A stretch of DNA of 64,000 bases from Planococcus sp. MSAK28401 (lineage in GTDB: Bacteria > Bacillota > Bacilli > Bacillales_A > Planococcaceae): positions 1,531,501-1,595,500 of the forward strand of contig NZ_JAAMTH010000001.1 in assembly GCF_018283455.1 (NCBI RefSeq), in the 5' to 3' direction. The notes below the pieces were generated by a model. It had not been told where the DNA came from and searched no databases. It saw only the letters and a list, made by a program, of their open reading frames with translations. This document shows, piece by piece, positions 28,878-39,216 of the stretch (position 1 is the stretch's first letter; each line of letters begins with the position of its first letter). The translations under genes were made by a program, and so were the position numbers.

Positions 28878-29867
28878 ATGGGACTTGAAGCAATCGGCTT
28901 AGGCGCCGCGATAATTGGTATTATCGTTGTACTTGCCATCTTTTTCACATTCGTACCGGTCACATTATGGATCTCGGCTTTAGCTGCCGGCGTCCGCATC
29001 AGCATCTTCACATTAATTGGGATGAGATTGCGCCGCGTTATCCCGTCGCGCATCGTCAACCCATTGATCAAGGCTTCCAAAGCCGGTCTTTCCGTACAAA
29101 TCAACCAATTGGAAAGCCATTACTTGGCTGGCGGTAACGTCGACCGTGTCGTCAACGCATTGATCGCTGCACACCGTGCCAATATCGACTTGCCGTTCGA
29201 ACGTGCAGCGGCAATCGACCTAGCCGGCCGTGATGTACTTGAAGCGGTTCAAATGTCGGTTAACCCGAAAGTCATCGAAACGCCATTCATTGCCGGTGTT
29301 GCGATGGACGGGATCGAAGTGAAAGCAAAAGCGCGAATTACCGTGCGCGCCAATATCGACCGCCTCGTCGGTGGTGCTGGTGAAGAAACAATCGTCGCCC
29401 GTGTCGGTGAAGGTATCGTTTCGACACTCGGTTCAAGCACGAACCATAAGAAAGTTCTTGAAAACCCGGATCTCATCTCCCAAACCGTACTTGGAAAAGG
29501 ATTGGATTCCGGTACAGCGTTTGAAATCTTGTCGATCGATATCGCAGACGTGGATATCGGTAAAAACATCGGTGCCGAGCTTCAGACCGAACAAGCGGAT
29601 GCCGATAAGAAAATCGCACAGGCCAAAGCAGAAGAACGTCGTGCAATGGCTGTCGCTAGCGAGCAGGAAATGAAAGCGAAAGTCGTCCAGATGCGTGCGA
29701 AAGTTGTCGAAGCCGAAGCCGAAGTGCCGATGGCGATGTCAGAAGCACTCCGTTCAGGAAACATCGGTGTAATGGATTATATCAATTACAAAAATGTCCA
29801 AGCTGATACAAGCATGCGTGAATCCATTTCGAAAAGCGGAACGGAAAAACAAGAGGACGAAAACTAA
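28878..29867 (+). CDS. floA: Flotillin-like protein FloA
   Basis: Scaffold of functional membrane microdomains. Two short hydrophobic segments at the N-terminus (about residues 5-55) anchor the protein; the SPFH-like domain and a long Ala/Glu-rich coiled coil ([21 protein letters not shown] and following) come after. The 329-residue length matches B. subtilis FloA (YqfA). It starts right after nfeD, with GAGGAAGAG as ribosome-binding site. Confidence 0.95.
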   Translation: MGLEAIGLGAAIIGIIVVLAIFFTFVPVTLWISALAAGVRISIFTLIGMRLRRVIPSRIVNPLIKASKAGLSVQINQLESHYLAGGNVDRVVNALIAAHRANIDLPFERAAAIDLAGRDVLEAVQMSVNPKVIETPFIAGVAMDGIEVKAKARITVRANIDRLVGGAGEETIVARVGEGIVSTLGSSTNHKKVLENPDLISQTVLGKGLDSGTAFEILSIDIADVDIGKNIGAELQTEQADADKKIAQAKAEERRAMAVASEQEMKAKVVQMRAKVVEAEAEVPMAMSEALRSGNIGVMDYINYKNVQADTSMRESISKSGTEKQEDEN

Positions 29868-29900
29868 TAAATTCCGCCATAACTCAAGGGAGGTTTTGGA

Positions 29901-30443
29901 ATGGAACCCCTCATCATGATGCTGATCATTGCGGCTGTCAGTGCATTGTTCAGTAAAAACAAAAAGCCTGATGCAAATCAGCAGACCGCCCAGCCGACAA
30001 AGCGCCAACAAGTCCCAGGCGCTCCTTCTCGACAGGCACAGCAAAGACAAGAGCAGACGCCAAGAGGCGGGCAGCGTAGCTTTAAACGCATTGAAGATTA
30101 CGCCAAGGAAATATACGGTGAATTTCAATCCCAGATGGAGAGCGATCCGAAACGGGCGGAACAGGCACGCCAAGTCAAGCAACAAGCGGAACGGGCCAAG
30201 TCCCGGGCAATGGAAGAAGTAGAGAAACGTACTCCAGCCCAGGCAAAGCAAGCCGCTGAGCCGAAAAGCCGCCCCGGAAGATTAAGCGCTCATCAAAAAG
30301 AGCCATTGAAACGGGCAATTGCAAAAGAAGAAGAGCGGGATCTATTCCCTCTAAATGAACAAGATGTAAGAAAAGGCATCATCATGGCAGAGATTCTGCA
30401 ACCGCCTAAATCAAAGCGTCAAAAGCAAGGCCGGCATATTTAA
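29901..30443 (+). CDS. Hypothetical protein with N-terminal membrane segment, basic and Gln/Arg-rich
   Basis: I do not recognise a conserved domain in these 180 residues. A single hydrophobic segment (EPLIMMLIIAAVSALFS, residues 2-18) is followed by a long charged, Gln/Lys/Arg/Pro-rich region that is probably disordered, with FKRIEDYAKEIYGEFQ as the only segment that looks folded. A short conserved-looking C-terminus, NEQDVRKGIIMAEIL, is near the end. GGGAGG precedes the ATG. It occupies the position of yqfB, the third gene of the B. subtilis SigW operon, and a terminator follows, so it is probably part of the flotillin operon. Confidence 0.7.
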   Translation: MEPLIMMLIIAAVSALFSKNKKPDANQQTAQPTKRQQVPGAPSRQAQQRQEQTPRGGQRSFKRIEDYAKEIYGEFQSQMESDPKRAEQARQVKQQAERAKSRAMEEVEKRTPAQAKQAAEPKSRPGRLSAHQKEPLKRAIAKEEERDLFPLNEQDVRKGIIMAEILQPPKSKRQKQGRHI

Positions 30444-30462
30444 TGCCGGTCTTTTCTTTTTG
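30428..30462 (+). terminator. Terminator after the flotillin operon
   Basis: GCCGGCAT pairs with ATGCCGGT across the stop codon, followed by a T-rich tract. Confidence 0.75.
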
Positions 30463-30580
30463 GATAATTAATTTTTATATTAATATTATGTAAACTTGAA
30501 TCATCTGAATTAATTTACATTTATATAAAGAAAATGATAGAGTTGAGGAGAAGTAAAAACACGATCCAAGGAGCGTCTAA

Positions 30581-31540
30581 ATGACAGAAAATAGCCTACT
30601 CGAATTGCATGTGAAAGACCCGAATGAAGCAGTCCTGCTTCTCGGCACATCCGACAGCCATCTGTCGCTGATCGAAGAAAGTTTTGATATACACATTATC
30701 ACCCGGGGTGAAGTGATTCGCCTCGAGGGGTCCGAGGAAGGACGCCAAACGGGTAAATTGCTATTGGAGCAATTGTTGAAAGTCATCCGCAAAGGCATCA
30801 ATATTGACCAGCGGGATATCGTTTCGGCTATCGAAATGGCGAAAAATGGGACAATTGAATATTTTGCTGAACTTTACGATGAAGAAGTGGCGCGCAGTGC
30901 GACCGGCCGTTCCATCCGCGCCAAAACGATTGGGCAGCGCCATTATATCCACGCCATCAAAAAAAGCGATATGGTATTTGGAATCGGCCCGGCCGGAACC
31001 GGAAAAACCTATCTGGCCGTTGTGTTAGCTGTGCAAGCCTTGAAAAACGGCCATGTGAAAAAGATTGTTTTGACGCGCCCTGCAGTCGAAGCAGGAGAAA
31101 GCCTCGGATTCTTGCCGGGCGACTTGAAGGAAAAAGTTGATCCGTATTTGCGCCCTTTATATGACGCTTTGCATGACGTCATGGGGCAGGAACAGACCAA
31201 CCGCCTGATTGAACGCGGTACAATCGAAGTGGCCCCGCTCGCTTATATGAGAGGCCGTACGCTTGAAGAAGCGTTCATCATTCTGGATGAAGCCCAGAAT
31301 ACAACGAAAGCACAGATGAAAATGTTTTTGACGCGCCTCGGCTTTAACTCGAAAATGATTGTCACAGGCGATAAAACACAGATTGATCTGCCTCGTGGGG
31401 CAGAATCCGGATTGATTGCTGCAGAGAAGAATTTGCACGGCGTCAAAGGCATCGAATTTCAGTATCTTGAAAAAGGCGATGTCGTCCGGCATCCGCTTGT
31501 ATCTAAAATTATCGAAGCTTACGAGAACCAGCCTAGCTAA
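30581..31540 (+). CDS. phoH: PhoH family ATPase
   Basis: A 319-residue PhoH/YbeZ-type ATPase, often linked to RNA metabolism through its partner YbeY, which lies two genes downstream. The Walker A motif GPAGTGKTY is near residue 140, Walker B is FIILDEAQN, and GDKTQIDLP follows. An N-terminal KH-like region precedes the ATPase. AAGGAGCG precedes the ATG. yqfC and yqfD, which separate floA-yqfB from phoH in B. subtilis, are absent. Confidence 0.95.
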   Translation: MTENSLLELHVKDPNEAVLLLGTSDSHLSLIEESFDIHIITRGEVIRLEGSEEGRQTGKLLLEQLLKVIRKGINIDQRDIVSAIEMAKNGTIEYFAELYDEEVARSATGRSIRAKTIGQRHYIHAIKKSDMVFGIGPAGTGKTYLAVVLAVQALKNGHVKKIVLTRPAVEAGESLGFLPGDLKEKVDPYLRPLYDALHDVMGQEQTNRLIERGTIEVAPLAYMRGRTLEEAFIILDEAQNTTKAQMKMFLTRLGFNSKMIVTGDKTQIDLPRGAESGLIAAEKNLHGVKGIEFQYLEKGDVVRHPLVSKIIEAYENQPS

Positions 31541-31555
31541 GGCTGGTTCTTTTTT
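31525..31555 (+). terminator. Intrinsic terminator overlapping the phoH stop
   Basis: A 9-bp perfect stem, GAACCAGCC with GGCTGGTTC, has a loop containing the stop codon and a T tract. Confidence 0.9.
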
Positions 31556-31720
31556 GGGGCCTGAAAAATAACTTGCAGAACATTTGCTGTTGCTTCTCTA
31601 TGGCATGAAGAAGCGGACAGCGAAGCAAGGACGGTCCAGGAAACTGTTATTAATTTGTAAGGGACGATGAAAAAAGCACGAGGTATTGGTATGATGAAAG
31701 GAGAATAGTGAGGTGGTCAA

Positions 31721-33850
31721 ATGGCGGGATGGATCAGGCGCATTTATTTGCGGTTCGGGGCTCCTGTAGTCTTGATCGGCATTAGTTTCATGACAGCGCT
31801 GCTCATGTTTGGATTCTTATACGATACGATGGCAACCGATACATATGAAGTGGAATTATTCCAGTTGTCAGAGGAAACCATACGGGCGGCAAAAACTGTG
31901 GAAGACCCTGTGAGGACTGAGCTTGAACGCGCACGGGCAGCAGCGGAAGTACAGCCGAGCTACCGGTATATCGAAGAAATTGCCGATAACCAAGCGGCAG
32001 TGGTCGATTCACTGTTCGGCTATGTGCTTGAAGCGAAGCGGACAACTGAAGCAGATGGAGAGGATGAACCGGATCCGCGTGATACGGAGGAGGCTTTAAG
32101 CAGCCTTCGCGAATCGATCCGTTTGCTCGAACAAAATGAAAATGGGCTTCGCTTAACGGACGACATGCTCTTATCGCTGCTTGCCTTAGAAGATGAAGTG
32201 CTTTTGCGCGTCGAACGCGAAGTGCGCAATCAAGTATTGGCGGTTTTGCAGGATCCACTCCGCGAGACCGGGCTTACGCAGGCACGCAATTCGGCCGAAC
32301 AGGAAATTCGCGGGGATGACCAGGTGCCAGCTTCCGCAATTCCGGCGGCAGTGGCCATTGCCAGGGCTAATATTGTCCCGAACGAACTCATCAATGAGGA
32401 ATTGACGGAACAGCAAACCGAACAAGCTCAGGCGAGTGTCGAGCCGACGCGCATTTTGCAGGGACAAGTCCTTATTCAGGAAGGCCAATTGATCGACCGT
32501 GAAGTCTATCGCCAGCTTGAACTGGCAGGAATGACCGAACAACAATCGAATTATCGGCCAGTACTCGCGTTGGCCCTGTTTGTGTTAATTGCAGCAGGCT
32601 TATTGCTGCTGGTACTGCAGAGCGCGAAAGTCGAAGGCGTCAAAAAAGCCATTCGGCTGACGATTATTTTTTTCGTTTTTGCTTTGTCTTTGGTAATCAT
32701 GAAGCTGCTCGAAATCATCAGCGGTAATTTCGGGGTGGTTATCGATTTTATCTACCCGACAGCGCTGGCCGGCATTTTGGTGCGTTTATTGATCGATGAG
32801 CGAACGGCGGTCTATGTGACGATTTTGCTCAGCGCTTGTGCAGGAATGATGCTGCAAAGCGGCTATGCCGGCGTTTTTCAGATGGATTCCGCTTTATATG
32901 TGTTGTTTGGCGGCCTGACGGGCATATACTTAATACGTAATGGGCATAGAAGCATCCGCATCTTGCCGATCAGCTTGGCAGTCGGCGGGGTTCATTTGCT
33001 TTATGTGGCATTTTACCTGCTTATGAACCAAAGCCAGTATACGGCGGAAGAAATCGCTTTTTATGTAGCAGCGGCTTTGGCATCCGGCCTTTTGTCCGGG
33101 ACGCTTGCGACCGGTTTATTGCCATTGTTTGAAACGTCATTTGGCATTCTATCGACGATGAAGCTGCTCGAATTGTCGAATCCAAACCATCCTTTGCTGA
33201 AGAAGATTTTAACTGAGACGCCGGGAACGTATCATCATAGTGTCATGGTGGCAAATCTTTCGGACGCAGCGTGCGAAGCGGTCGGGGCGAACGGTTTGCT
33301 TGCGCGGGTCGGTTGTTATTATCACGATATCGGCAAGACCATTAACCCGCAATACTTTATCGAAAATCAATCGCATGGCAATCCGCATGATCATCTAACG
33401 CCGCAGCAAAGCCGCGATATTATTCTAGCGCATGGCAAAGACGGGGCGGCCATTTTGCGCGAGCAGAAAATGCCGAAAGAATTGATCGATATCGCAGAGC
33501 AGCATCACGGCACAACCTTATTAAAGTTCTTCTATTATAAAGCAAAAGAGCAAAATGAGGACCTGCCGGAACAACAATACCGCTACACGGGACCGAAACC
33601 GCAAAGCCGGGAAATCGCTATTATTATGATCGCCGATAGCCTGGAAGCGGCTGTGCGTTCGATGGAATCACCGAGTACGGAAAAAATTCGCAAGATGGTC
33701 GATTCCATAACGGAAGACAAGTTGAAAGATGGACAGTTTGATGAATGTGATATAACGTTAAAAGAACTGAAACGGGTCAAAAGCGTCATGTGCGAAACCT
33801 TGAATGGAATCTTCCATTCGAGAATCGCCTACCCTGATGATCAAAAATAA
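31721..33850 (+). CDS. pgpH: Cyclic-di-AMP phosphodiesterase PgpH
   Basis: A 709-residue 7TMR-HD protein that degrades c-di-AMP. One N-terminal helix is followed by a large extracytoplasmic 7TMR-HDED domain (about residues 45-280), then about seven membrane helices (280-465) and a cytoplasmic HD domain with TPGTYHHSVMVANLSD, the HD pair in YYHDIGKTINP, and HLTPQQSRDIILAHGKDG. AGGTGG precedes the ATG. The order phoH-pgpH-ybeY is conserved in Bacillales. As the c-di-AMP phosphodiesterase it would influence potassium and cell-wall homeostasis. Confidence 0.95.
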   Translation: MAGWIRRIYLRFGAPVVLIGISFMTALLMFGFLYDTMATDTYEVELFQLSEETIRAAKTVEDPVRTELERARAAAEVQPSYRYIEEIADNQAAVVDSLFGYVLEAKRTTEADGEDEPDPRDTEEALSSLRESIRLLEQNENGLRLTDDMLLSLLALEDEVLLRVEREVRNQVLAVLQDPLRETGLTQARNSAEQEIRGDDQVPASAIPAAVAIARANIVPNELINEELTEQQTEQAQASVEPTRILQGQVLIQEGQLIDREVYRQLELAGMTEQQSNYRPVLALALFVLIAAGLLLLVLQSAKVEGVKKAIRLTIIFFVFALSLVIMKLLEIISGNFGVVIDFIYPTALAGILVRLLIDERTAVYVTILLSACAGMMLQSGYAGVFQMDSALYVLFGGLTGIYLIRNGHRSIRILPISLAVGGVHLLYVAFYLLMNQSQYTAEEIAFYVAAALASGLLSGTLATGLLPLFETSFGILSTMKLLELSNPNHPLLKKILTETPGTYHHSVMVANLSDAACEAVGANGLLARVGCYYHDIGKTINPQYFIENQSHGNPHDHLTPQQSRDIILAHGKDGAAILREQKMPKELIDIAEQHHGTTLLKFFYYKAKEQNEDLPEQQYRYTGPKPQSREIAIIMIADSLEAAVRSMESPSTEKIRKMVDSITEDKLKDGQFDECDITLKELKRVKSVMCETLNGIFHSRIAYPDDQK

Positions 33851-33871
33851 TTTAATGGAGGAGGGAAAGCG

Positions 33872-34354
33872 ATGCTGACAATCGATTTCATAGACGAAAC
33901 GGAACAACTGGATGACAACGCGCTAGCCTTTGTAAGCAAGGTATTGGAGCATGCGTCCCAATACGAAAAAACAGGGGAAGCGGAAGTATCGGTGACATTT
34001 ACGGATGATGAATCGATCCGTGCGATCAACCGGGATTACCGGGAGAAGGACCAGGCAACGGATGTCATTTCCTTTTCAATGGAAGAGCAAGGGGAAGACG
34101 AAGTGGCCATTATCGGTGAAACCGGCCCGCGCCTGCTCGGGGATATTATCATCTCCGTGGAGCGTACCAAACTCCAGGCAGAGGAATACGGGCATAGCTT
34201 CGAACGCGAACTTGGCTTTTTGGCGGTGCACGGATTTTTGCATTTGCTGGGTTACGATCATTTGAATGAACAGGATGAAAAAGAAATGTTTGGCAGGCAG
34301 GAAGAAATTTTAGCTTCCCTTGGCGTTACGCGTGATGCGCATGAAGCTGAGTAA
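33872..34354 (+). CDS. ybeY: Endoribonuclease YbeY (rRNA maturation)
   Basis: A zinc-dependent RNase for 16S rRNA 3'-end maturation and ribosome quality control. The metal motif H-x3-H-x5-H is intact as HGFLHLLGYDH near residue 121, and the upstream YREKDQATDVISF segment is typical. AATGGAGGAGGG precedes the ATG. It overlaps dgkA by about 20 bp. Confidence 0.96.
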   Translation: MLTIDFIDETEQLDDNALAFVSKVLEHASQYEKTGEAEVSVTFTDDESIRAINRDYREKDQATDVISFSMEEQGEDEVAIIGETGPRLLGDIIISVERTKLQAEEYGHSFERELGFLAVHGFLHLLGYDHLNEQDEKEMFGRQEEILASLGVTRDAHEAE

Positions 34355-34694
34355 GTTTCTCTCCTCATTCAGGTTTGCCGCACAAGGGGTTGGCGCGTCC
34401 ATAAAGCAGGAACAGAATATGAGAGTGCATGCGTTCTCGGCAGTGATCGTTTTGATCGCTGGAATCTGGACTGGCCTCGAGCCGATTGAGTGGATGTTGG
34501 TGATAGTGCTGATCGGCGGCATGCTGGCGCTTGAACTGGTCAATTCCGCATTGGAGCGGACGGTCGACCTTGTTACGAGAGAGCGCCATCCGTTGGCGAA
34601 GCAAGCGAAAGATATGGCAGCAGGAGCCGTTTTGGTATTTGCTGTGACAAGTGCTATAATCGGTTTGCTGATCTTTTTGCCTAAATGGCTTTAA
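34335..34694 (+). CDS. dgkA: Diacylglycerol / undecaprenol kinase
   Basis: A small integral-membrane kinase; in Gram-positive bacteria this family phosphorylates undecaprenol. The signature ALELVNSALERTVDLV and three hydrophobic helices are present. The start lies inside ybeY: ATG at 34335 or 34341 (119 or 117 residues), without a strong ribosome-binding site, so translation is probably coupled. A TTG at 34320 is also open in frame. Confidence 0.92.
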   Translation: MRMKLSKFLSSFRFAAQGVGASIKQEQNMRVHAFSAVIVLIAGIWTGLEPIEWMLVIVLIGGMLALELVNSALERTVDLVTRERHPLAKQAKDMAAGAVLVFAVTSAIIGLLIFLPKWL

Positions 34695-34738
34695 ACATCG
34701 TACGGCAGCTGGATGCTGCTATGATCATAGAAAAGTGA

Positions 34739-36059
<1,321 letters not shown>

Positions 36060-36071
36060 GGAGCCTGGCTC

Positions 36072-36857
36072 ATGCAGAACCAACTCGAAGCCATTGTTAT
36101 CCGTACACGTCCCTATGGGGAAAACAATAAAATCGTCACTTTGTTTACAAAAGAAGCAGGGAAGATCACATGCATGGCGCGCGGGGCCAAGAAGCCCGCA
36201 AGCCGCCTAGCAGCGATTACCCAGCCTTTTACGCACGGCGTCTTTTCAATCTACAAAGGCCGCGGTATGGGCACGTTGCAGGCAGGTGACCAATTGGAAT
36301 CGCTGCGCCATATCCGCGAGGACATCATGGCTACCGCCTACGCGAGCTATGTTACAGAACTGATTGACCGGCTCACGGAGCAAGACGAACCGCAGCCGGC
36401 CATCTACGACATGCTGTATCAGGCGCTGCATGCGATTGCGGACGGCTATGACCCGGAAGCGATCACCTTGTTTGTCGAGTGGAAAATGCTGCGTGTGGCG
36501 GGGCTGACGCCTACATTGCATGAATGCGCCAATTGCGGAGCGACAGAAGGGGAATTCGCCTTCTCGTTCCAGGAACTCGGCTTTTTATGCCATCGCTGTT
36601 TCCATCTCGACCGCTACATTATCCGCTTGAGCCCAGCGCTCGTGAAATTGATCCGCACGTTTTATTTCGTGCCGATCGAGCGGGTCGGGGCATTGACCTT
36701 GAAAAAAGAGTCGAAAACCTTGCTCAAGCAAATCGTCCGGACAATCTACGAAGAACAGGCGGGCATCCGGCTGAAGTCGCGTTCGTTTCTCGAGCAGCTC
36801 GAACGGACGCCGGAATTTTTCCCGGAACCTAAAAAAGACATCCCTGAAGGCGATTAG
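36072..36857 (+). CDS. recO: DNA repair protein RecO
   Basis: Loads RecA with RecF and RecR and anneals single strands. An N-terminal OB fold (AIVIRTRPYGENNKIVTLFT) is followed by a helical domain and a zinc site with CANC and CHRC. The ATG is 8 nt after AAGGAGCC, 12 bp after era. A bidirectional terminator follows. Confidence 0.95.
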   Translation: MQNQLEAIVIRTRPYGENNKIVTLFTKEAGKITCMARGAKKPASRLAAITQPFTHGVFSIYKGRGMGTLQAGDQLESLRHIREDIMATAYASYVTELIDRLTEQDEPQPAIYDMLYQALHAIADGYDPEAITLFVEWKMLRVAGLTPTLHECANCGATEGEFAFSFQELGFLCHRCFHLDRYIIRLSPALVKLIRTFYFVPIERVGALTLKKESKTLLKQIVRTIYEEQAGIRLKSRSFLEQLERTPEFFPEPKKDIPEGD

Positions 36858-36876
36858 CCTTGGGATGTCTTTTTTT
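36831..36876. terminator. Bidirectional terminator between recO and glyQS
   Basis: AAAAAAGACATCCC pairs with GGGATGTCTTTTTT, flanked by A and T runs that serve both convergent genes. Confidence 0.9.
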
Positions 36877-36878
36877 GA

Positions 36879-38255
36879 TTAGAATTGGATATGCTGTTCG
36901 ATATACGCTTGCACGTCTTTGATCGGCATGCGGACTTGTTCCATGGAATCGCGGTGGCGAACGGTTACTTCACCGTCTTCGACTGAATCGAAATCGTAAG
37001 TGATGCAGAATGGCGTGCCGATTTCATCCTGGCGGCGGTAGCGTTTCCCGATGGACTGAGATTCGTCGTAATCGACCATGAAATGCTTCGCAAGGTCCGC
37101 GAATACTTCCGTCGCGCCTTCAGAAAGTTTTTTCGACAAAGGCAATACCGCTGCTTTGTATGGCGCAAGTGCCGGATGGAATTTCAGCACAGTGCGCGTA
37201 TCATCATTGTCCAAGCTTTCTTCCTGGAATGCATCCACAAGGAAAGCGAGTGTCACGCGGTCTGCACCAAGTGATGGTTCGATGCAATACGGTACGTAGC
37301 GTTCGTTTGTCTGTGGGTCGATGTAATTGAAATCTTCGCCGGAATATTCCATGTGGCGCTTCAAATCGAAATCGGTGCGGTCAGCGATGCCCCATAGTTC
37401 GCCCCAGCCGAACGGGAATTTGTATTCGATGTCGACAGTGGCGTTCGAGTAATGGGACAACTCATCGGCGTCGTGCTCACGCAAACGCATATTGTCTTCG
37501 CCCATGTTCAGCTCGAGCAGCCAGTTTTTACAGAAATCGCGCCAGTAGGCATACCATTCAAGGTCTTCGCCTGGTTTGCAGAAGAACTCAAGCTCCATCT
37601 GTTCGAATTCACGCGTACGGAAAGTGAAGTTCCCCGGTGTGATTTCGTTGCGGAAGCTTTTGCCAATCTGGGCAATCCCAAAAGGCATTTTCTTGCGCAT
37701 GGAGCGCTGGACATTTTTATAGTTGACGAAGATTCCTTGTGCCGTTTCCGGGCGCAAATACACTTCGTTGGTCGATGATTCAGTAACGCCTTGGAAAGTC
37801 TTGAACATCAAATTGAACTGGCGGATTTCAGTGAAGTCAGCTTTGCCGCAAGTCGGGCACGTGATTTCATGTTCGTCGATCAATTCCTTCATGCGCTCGA
37901 ACGACAAGCCGTCAACGATCAGTTCGATGCCTTTTTCATCCAATGCATTTTCGATCAGCTTGTCGGCACGGTGACGCGATTTGCAGGCTTTGCAATCGAT
38001 CATCGGGTCGTTGAAGTTGCCGAGGTGGCCGGATGCTTCCCATGTTTTTGGGTTCATCAGGATGGCAGCATCCAATCCGACGTTGTGGACGGATTCCTGG
38101 ACGAATTTCTTCCACCATGCTTTTTTGATATTGTTTTTCAGCTCGACGCCGAGTGGGCCATAATCCCACGTGTTGGCGAGCCCGCCATAAATTTCAGAGC
38201 CCGGGAAGACGAATCCCCGGTGTTTGGCTAATGATACTACTTTTTCCATTGACAT
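36879..38255 (-). CDS. glyQS: Glycyl-tRNA synthetase, single-chain (archaeal/eukaryotic type)
   Basis: Charges tRNA-Gly. It is a class II synthetase with [22 protein letters not shown] at the start, motif 2 around [25 protein letters not shown], motif 3 near [11 protein letters not shown], and zinc-type cysteines CKACKSRH and CPTCGK. The ATG at 38255 has GGAGG upstream and gives 458 residues; the in-frame extension to 38300 falls in the T-box terminator and is rejected. A T-box leader precedes it. Confidence 0.96.
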   Translation of the reverse strand: MSMEKVVSLAKHRGFVFPGSEIYGGLANTWDYGPLGVELKNNIKKAWWKKFVQESVHNVGLDAAILMNPKTWEASGHLGNFNDPMIDCKACKSRHRADKLIENALDEKGIELIVDGLSFERMKELIDEHEITCPTCGKADFTEIRQFNLMFKTFQGVTESSTNEVYLRPETAQGIFVNYKNVQRSMRKKMPFGIAQIGKSFRNEITPGNFTFRTREFEQMELEFFCKPGEDLEWYAYWRDFCKNWLLELNMGEDNMRLREHDADELSHYSNATVDIEYKFPFGWGELWGIADRTDFDLKRHMEYSGEDFNYIDPQTNERYVPYCIEPSLGADRVTLAFLVDAFQEESLDNDDTRTVLKFHPALAPYKAAVLPLSKKLSEGATEVFADLAKHFMVDYDESQSIGKRYRRQDEIGTPFCITYDFDSVEDGEVTVRHRDSMEQVRMPIKDVQAYIEQHIQF

Positions 38256-38475
38256 CTTATTACCTCCATAAAATAAAAAAATCGCACACGCCACGGACAA
38301 ATGTCCGAGGACGAGTACGTTACCCGCGGTTCCACCTCGATTGGCTGAAAGTCCAGCCCGCTCGCATTAGCTATGGCTCCAGATTGCCGTTTCCCGCAGA
38401 TTGCAGGCTTTCACCATCCCTGCTCGCTTGACGTGCGGTACTTATTGATCCATCATTGCCATTATTTGATTCCCG
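38256..38475 (-). promoter_or_regulatory. T-box riboswitch leader of glyQS
   Basis: On the minus strand the T-box core AGGTGGAACCGCGGGT (within 38322-38340) lies before a terminator hairpin with GGACATTTGTCC and a U run (about 38270-38310). Such leaders sense uncharged tRNA and here would raise glyQS expression on glycine shortage. A GGC triplet followed by A at 38386-38388 is a possible specifier; I have not folded the RNA. Confidence 0.92.
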
Positions 38476-38478
38476 ATT

Positions 38479-38507
38479 ATTGTATCATGGCAATCTTTTC
38501 TTCGCAA
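38479..38507 (-). promoter_or_regulatory. SigA promoter of the T-box-glyQS transcript
   Basis: On the minus strand TTGCGA and TACAAT are separated by 17 bp, placing transcription start a few bases before the T-box leader. Confidence 0.7.
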
Positions 38508-38567
38508 TATGGCATGTAATAGTATATAATAATTGGTATTGAGTATAACATATTTGAATTTGAGGCG

Positions 38568-39206
38568 GTGAGTCCAATCGAACTCAATAAGCGGCAAGAG
38601 GAAATTTTACAGATCGTCAAAGGAAATGGCCCCATTACAGGCGAGCAAATCGCAGACCGTCTGAATTTGACGCGTGCAACGCTCCGGCCGGATCTGGCAA
38701 TTTTGACGATGGCAGGCTTTTTAGATGCCAGGCCGCGTGTCGGTTATTTTTATTCGGGCAAGAAACCGGGCCAGGATATTACCGATACGATGAACAATAT
38801 GAAAGTGAAGGATTTTCAGTCGATCCCTGTCGTAGTCAGGGAGGATGTCAGCGTATACGACGCCATCAGCCAGATGTTTCTGGATGACGTCGGGACGCTT
38901 TTTGTTGTGGATAAAAAATCCTGCCTCGCAGGTGTCCTGTCGCGCAAAGATTTATTGCGTACCAGCCTCGGCAATCAGGACTTGAACGCCATTCCTGTAC
39001 ATATCATTATGACGCGCATGCCGAATATCACTTATTGTTTGCGCAATGATTCACTCATACAGGCTGCGAACCGGCTGATCAACCAGCAAATCGACGCATT
39101 GCCGGTCGTCGAAGAACAACCGGAAGGGTATAAGGTCGTCGGCAGGCTGACAAAGACCAATATTACCCGGGCGTTTTTATCCCTTTCGGAAAACCACGAA
39201 CTGTGA
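38568..39206 (+). CDS. ccpN: Catabolite-control transcription factor CcpN
   Basis: Represses gluconeogenic genes in the presence of glucose in B. subtilis. An N-terminal winged helix (IELNKRQEEILQIVKGNGPIT ... LTRATLRPDLAIL) is followed by two CBS domains that sense ligand. The GTG at 38568 gives the typical N-terminus. GAGG lies only 2 nt away, so the ribosome-binding site is unusual. ccpN is paired with the PPDK regulatory protein gene as in other Bacillales. Confidence 0.93.
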   Translation: MSPIELNKRQEEILQIVKGNGPITGEQIADRLNLTRATLRPDLAILTMAGFLDARPRVGYFYSGKKPGQDITDTMNNMKVKDFQSIPVVVREDVSVYDAISQMFLDDVGTLFVVDKKSCLAGVLSRKDLLRTSLGNQDLNAIPVHIIMTRMPNITYCLRNDSLIQAANRLINQQIDALPVVEEQPEGYKVVGRLTKTNITRAFLSLSENHEL

Positions 39207-39216
39207 GGTGCAGAAT

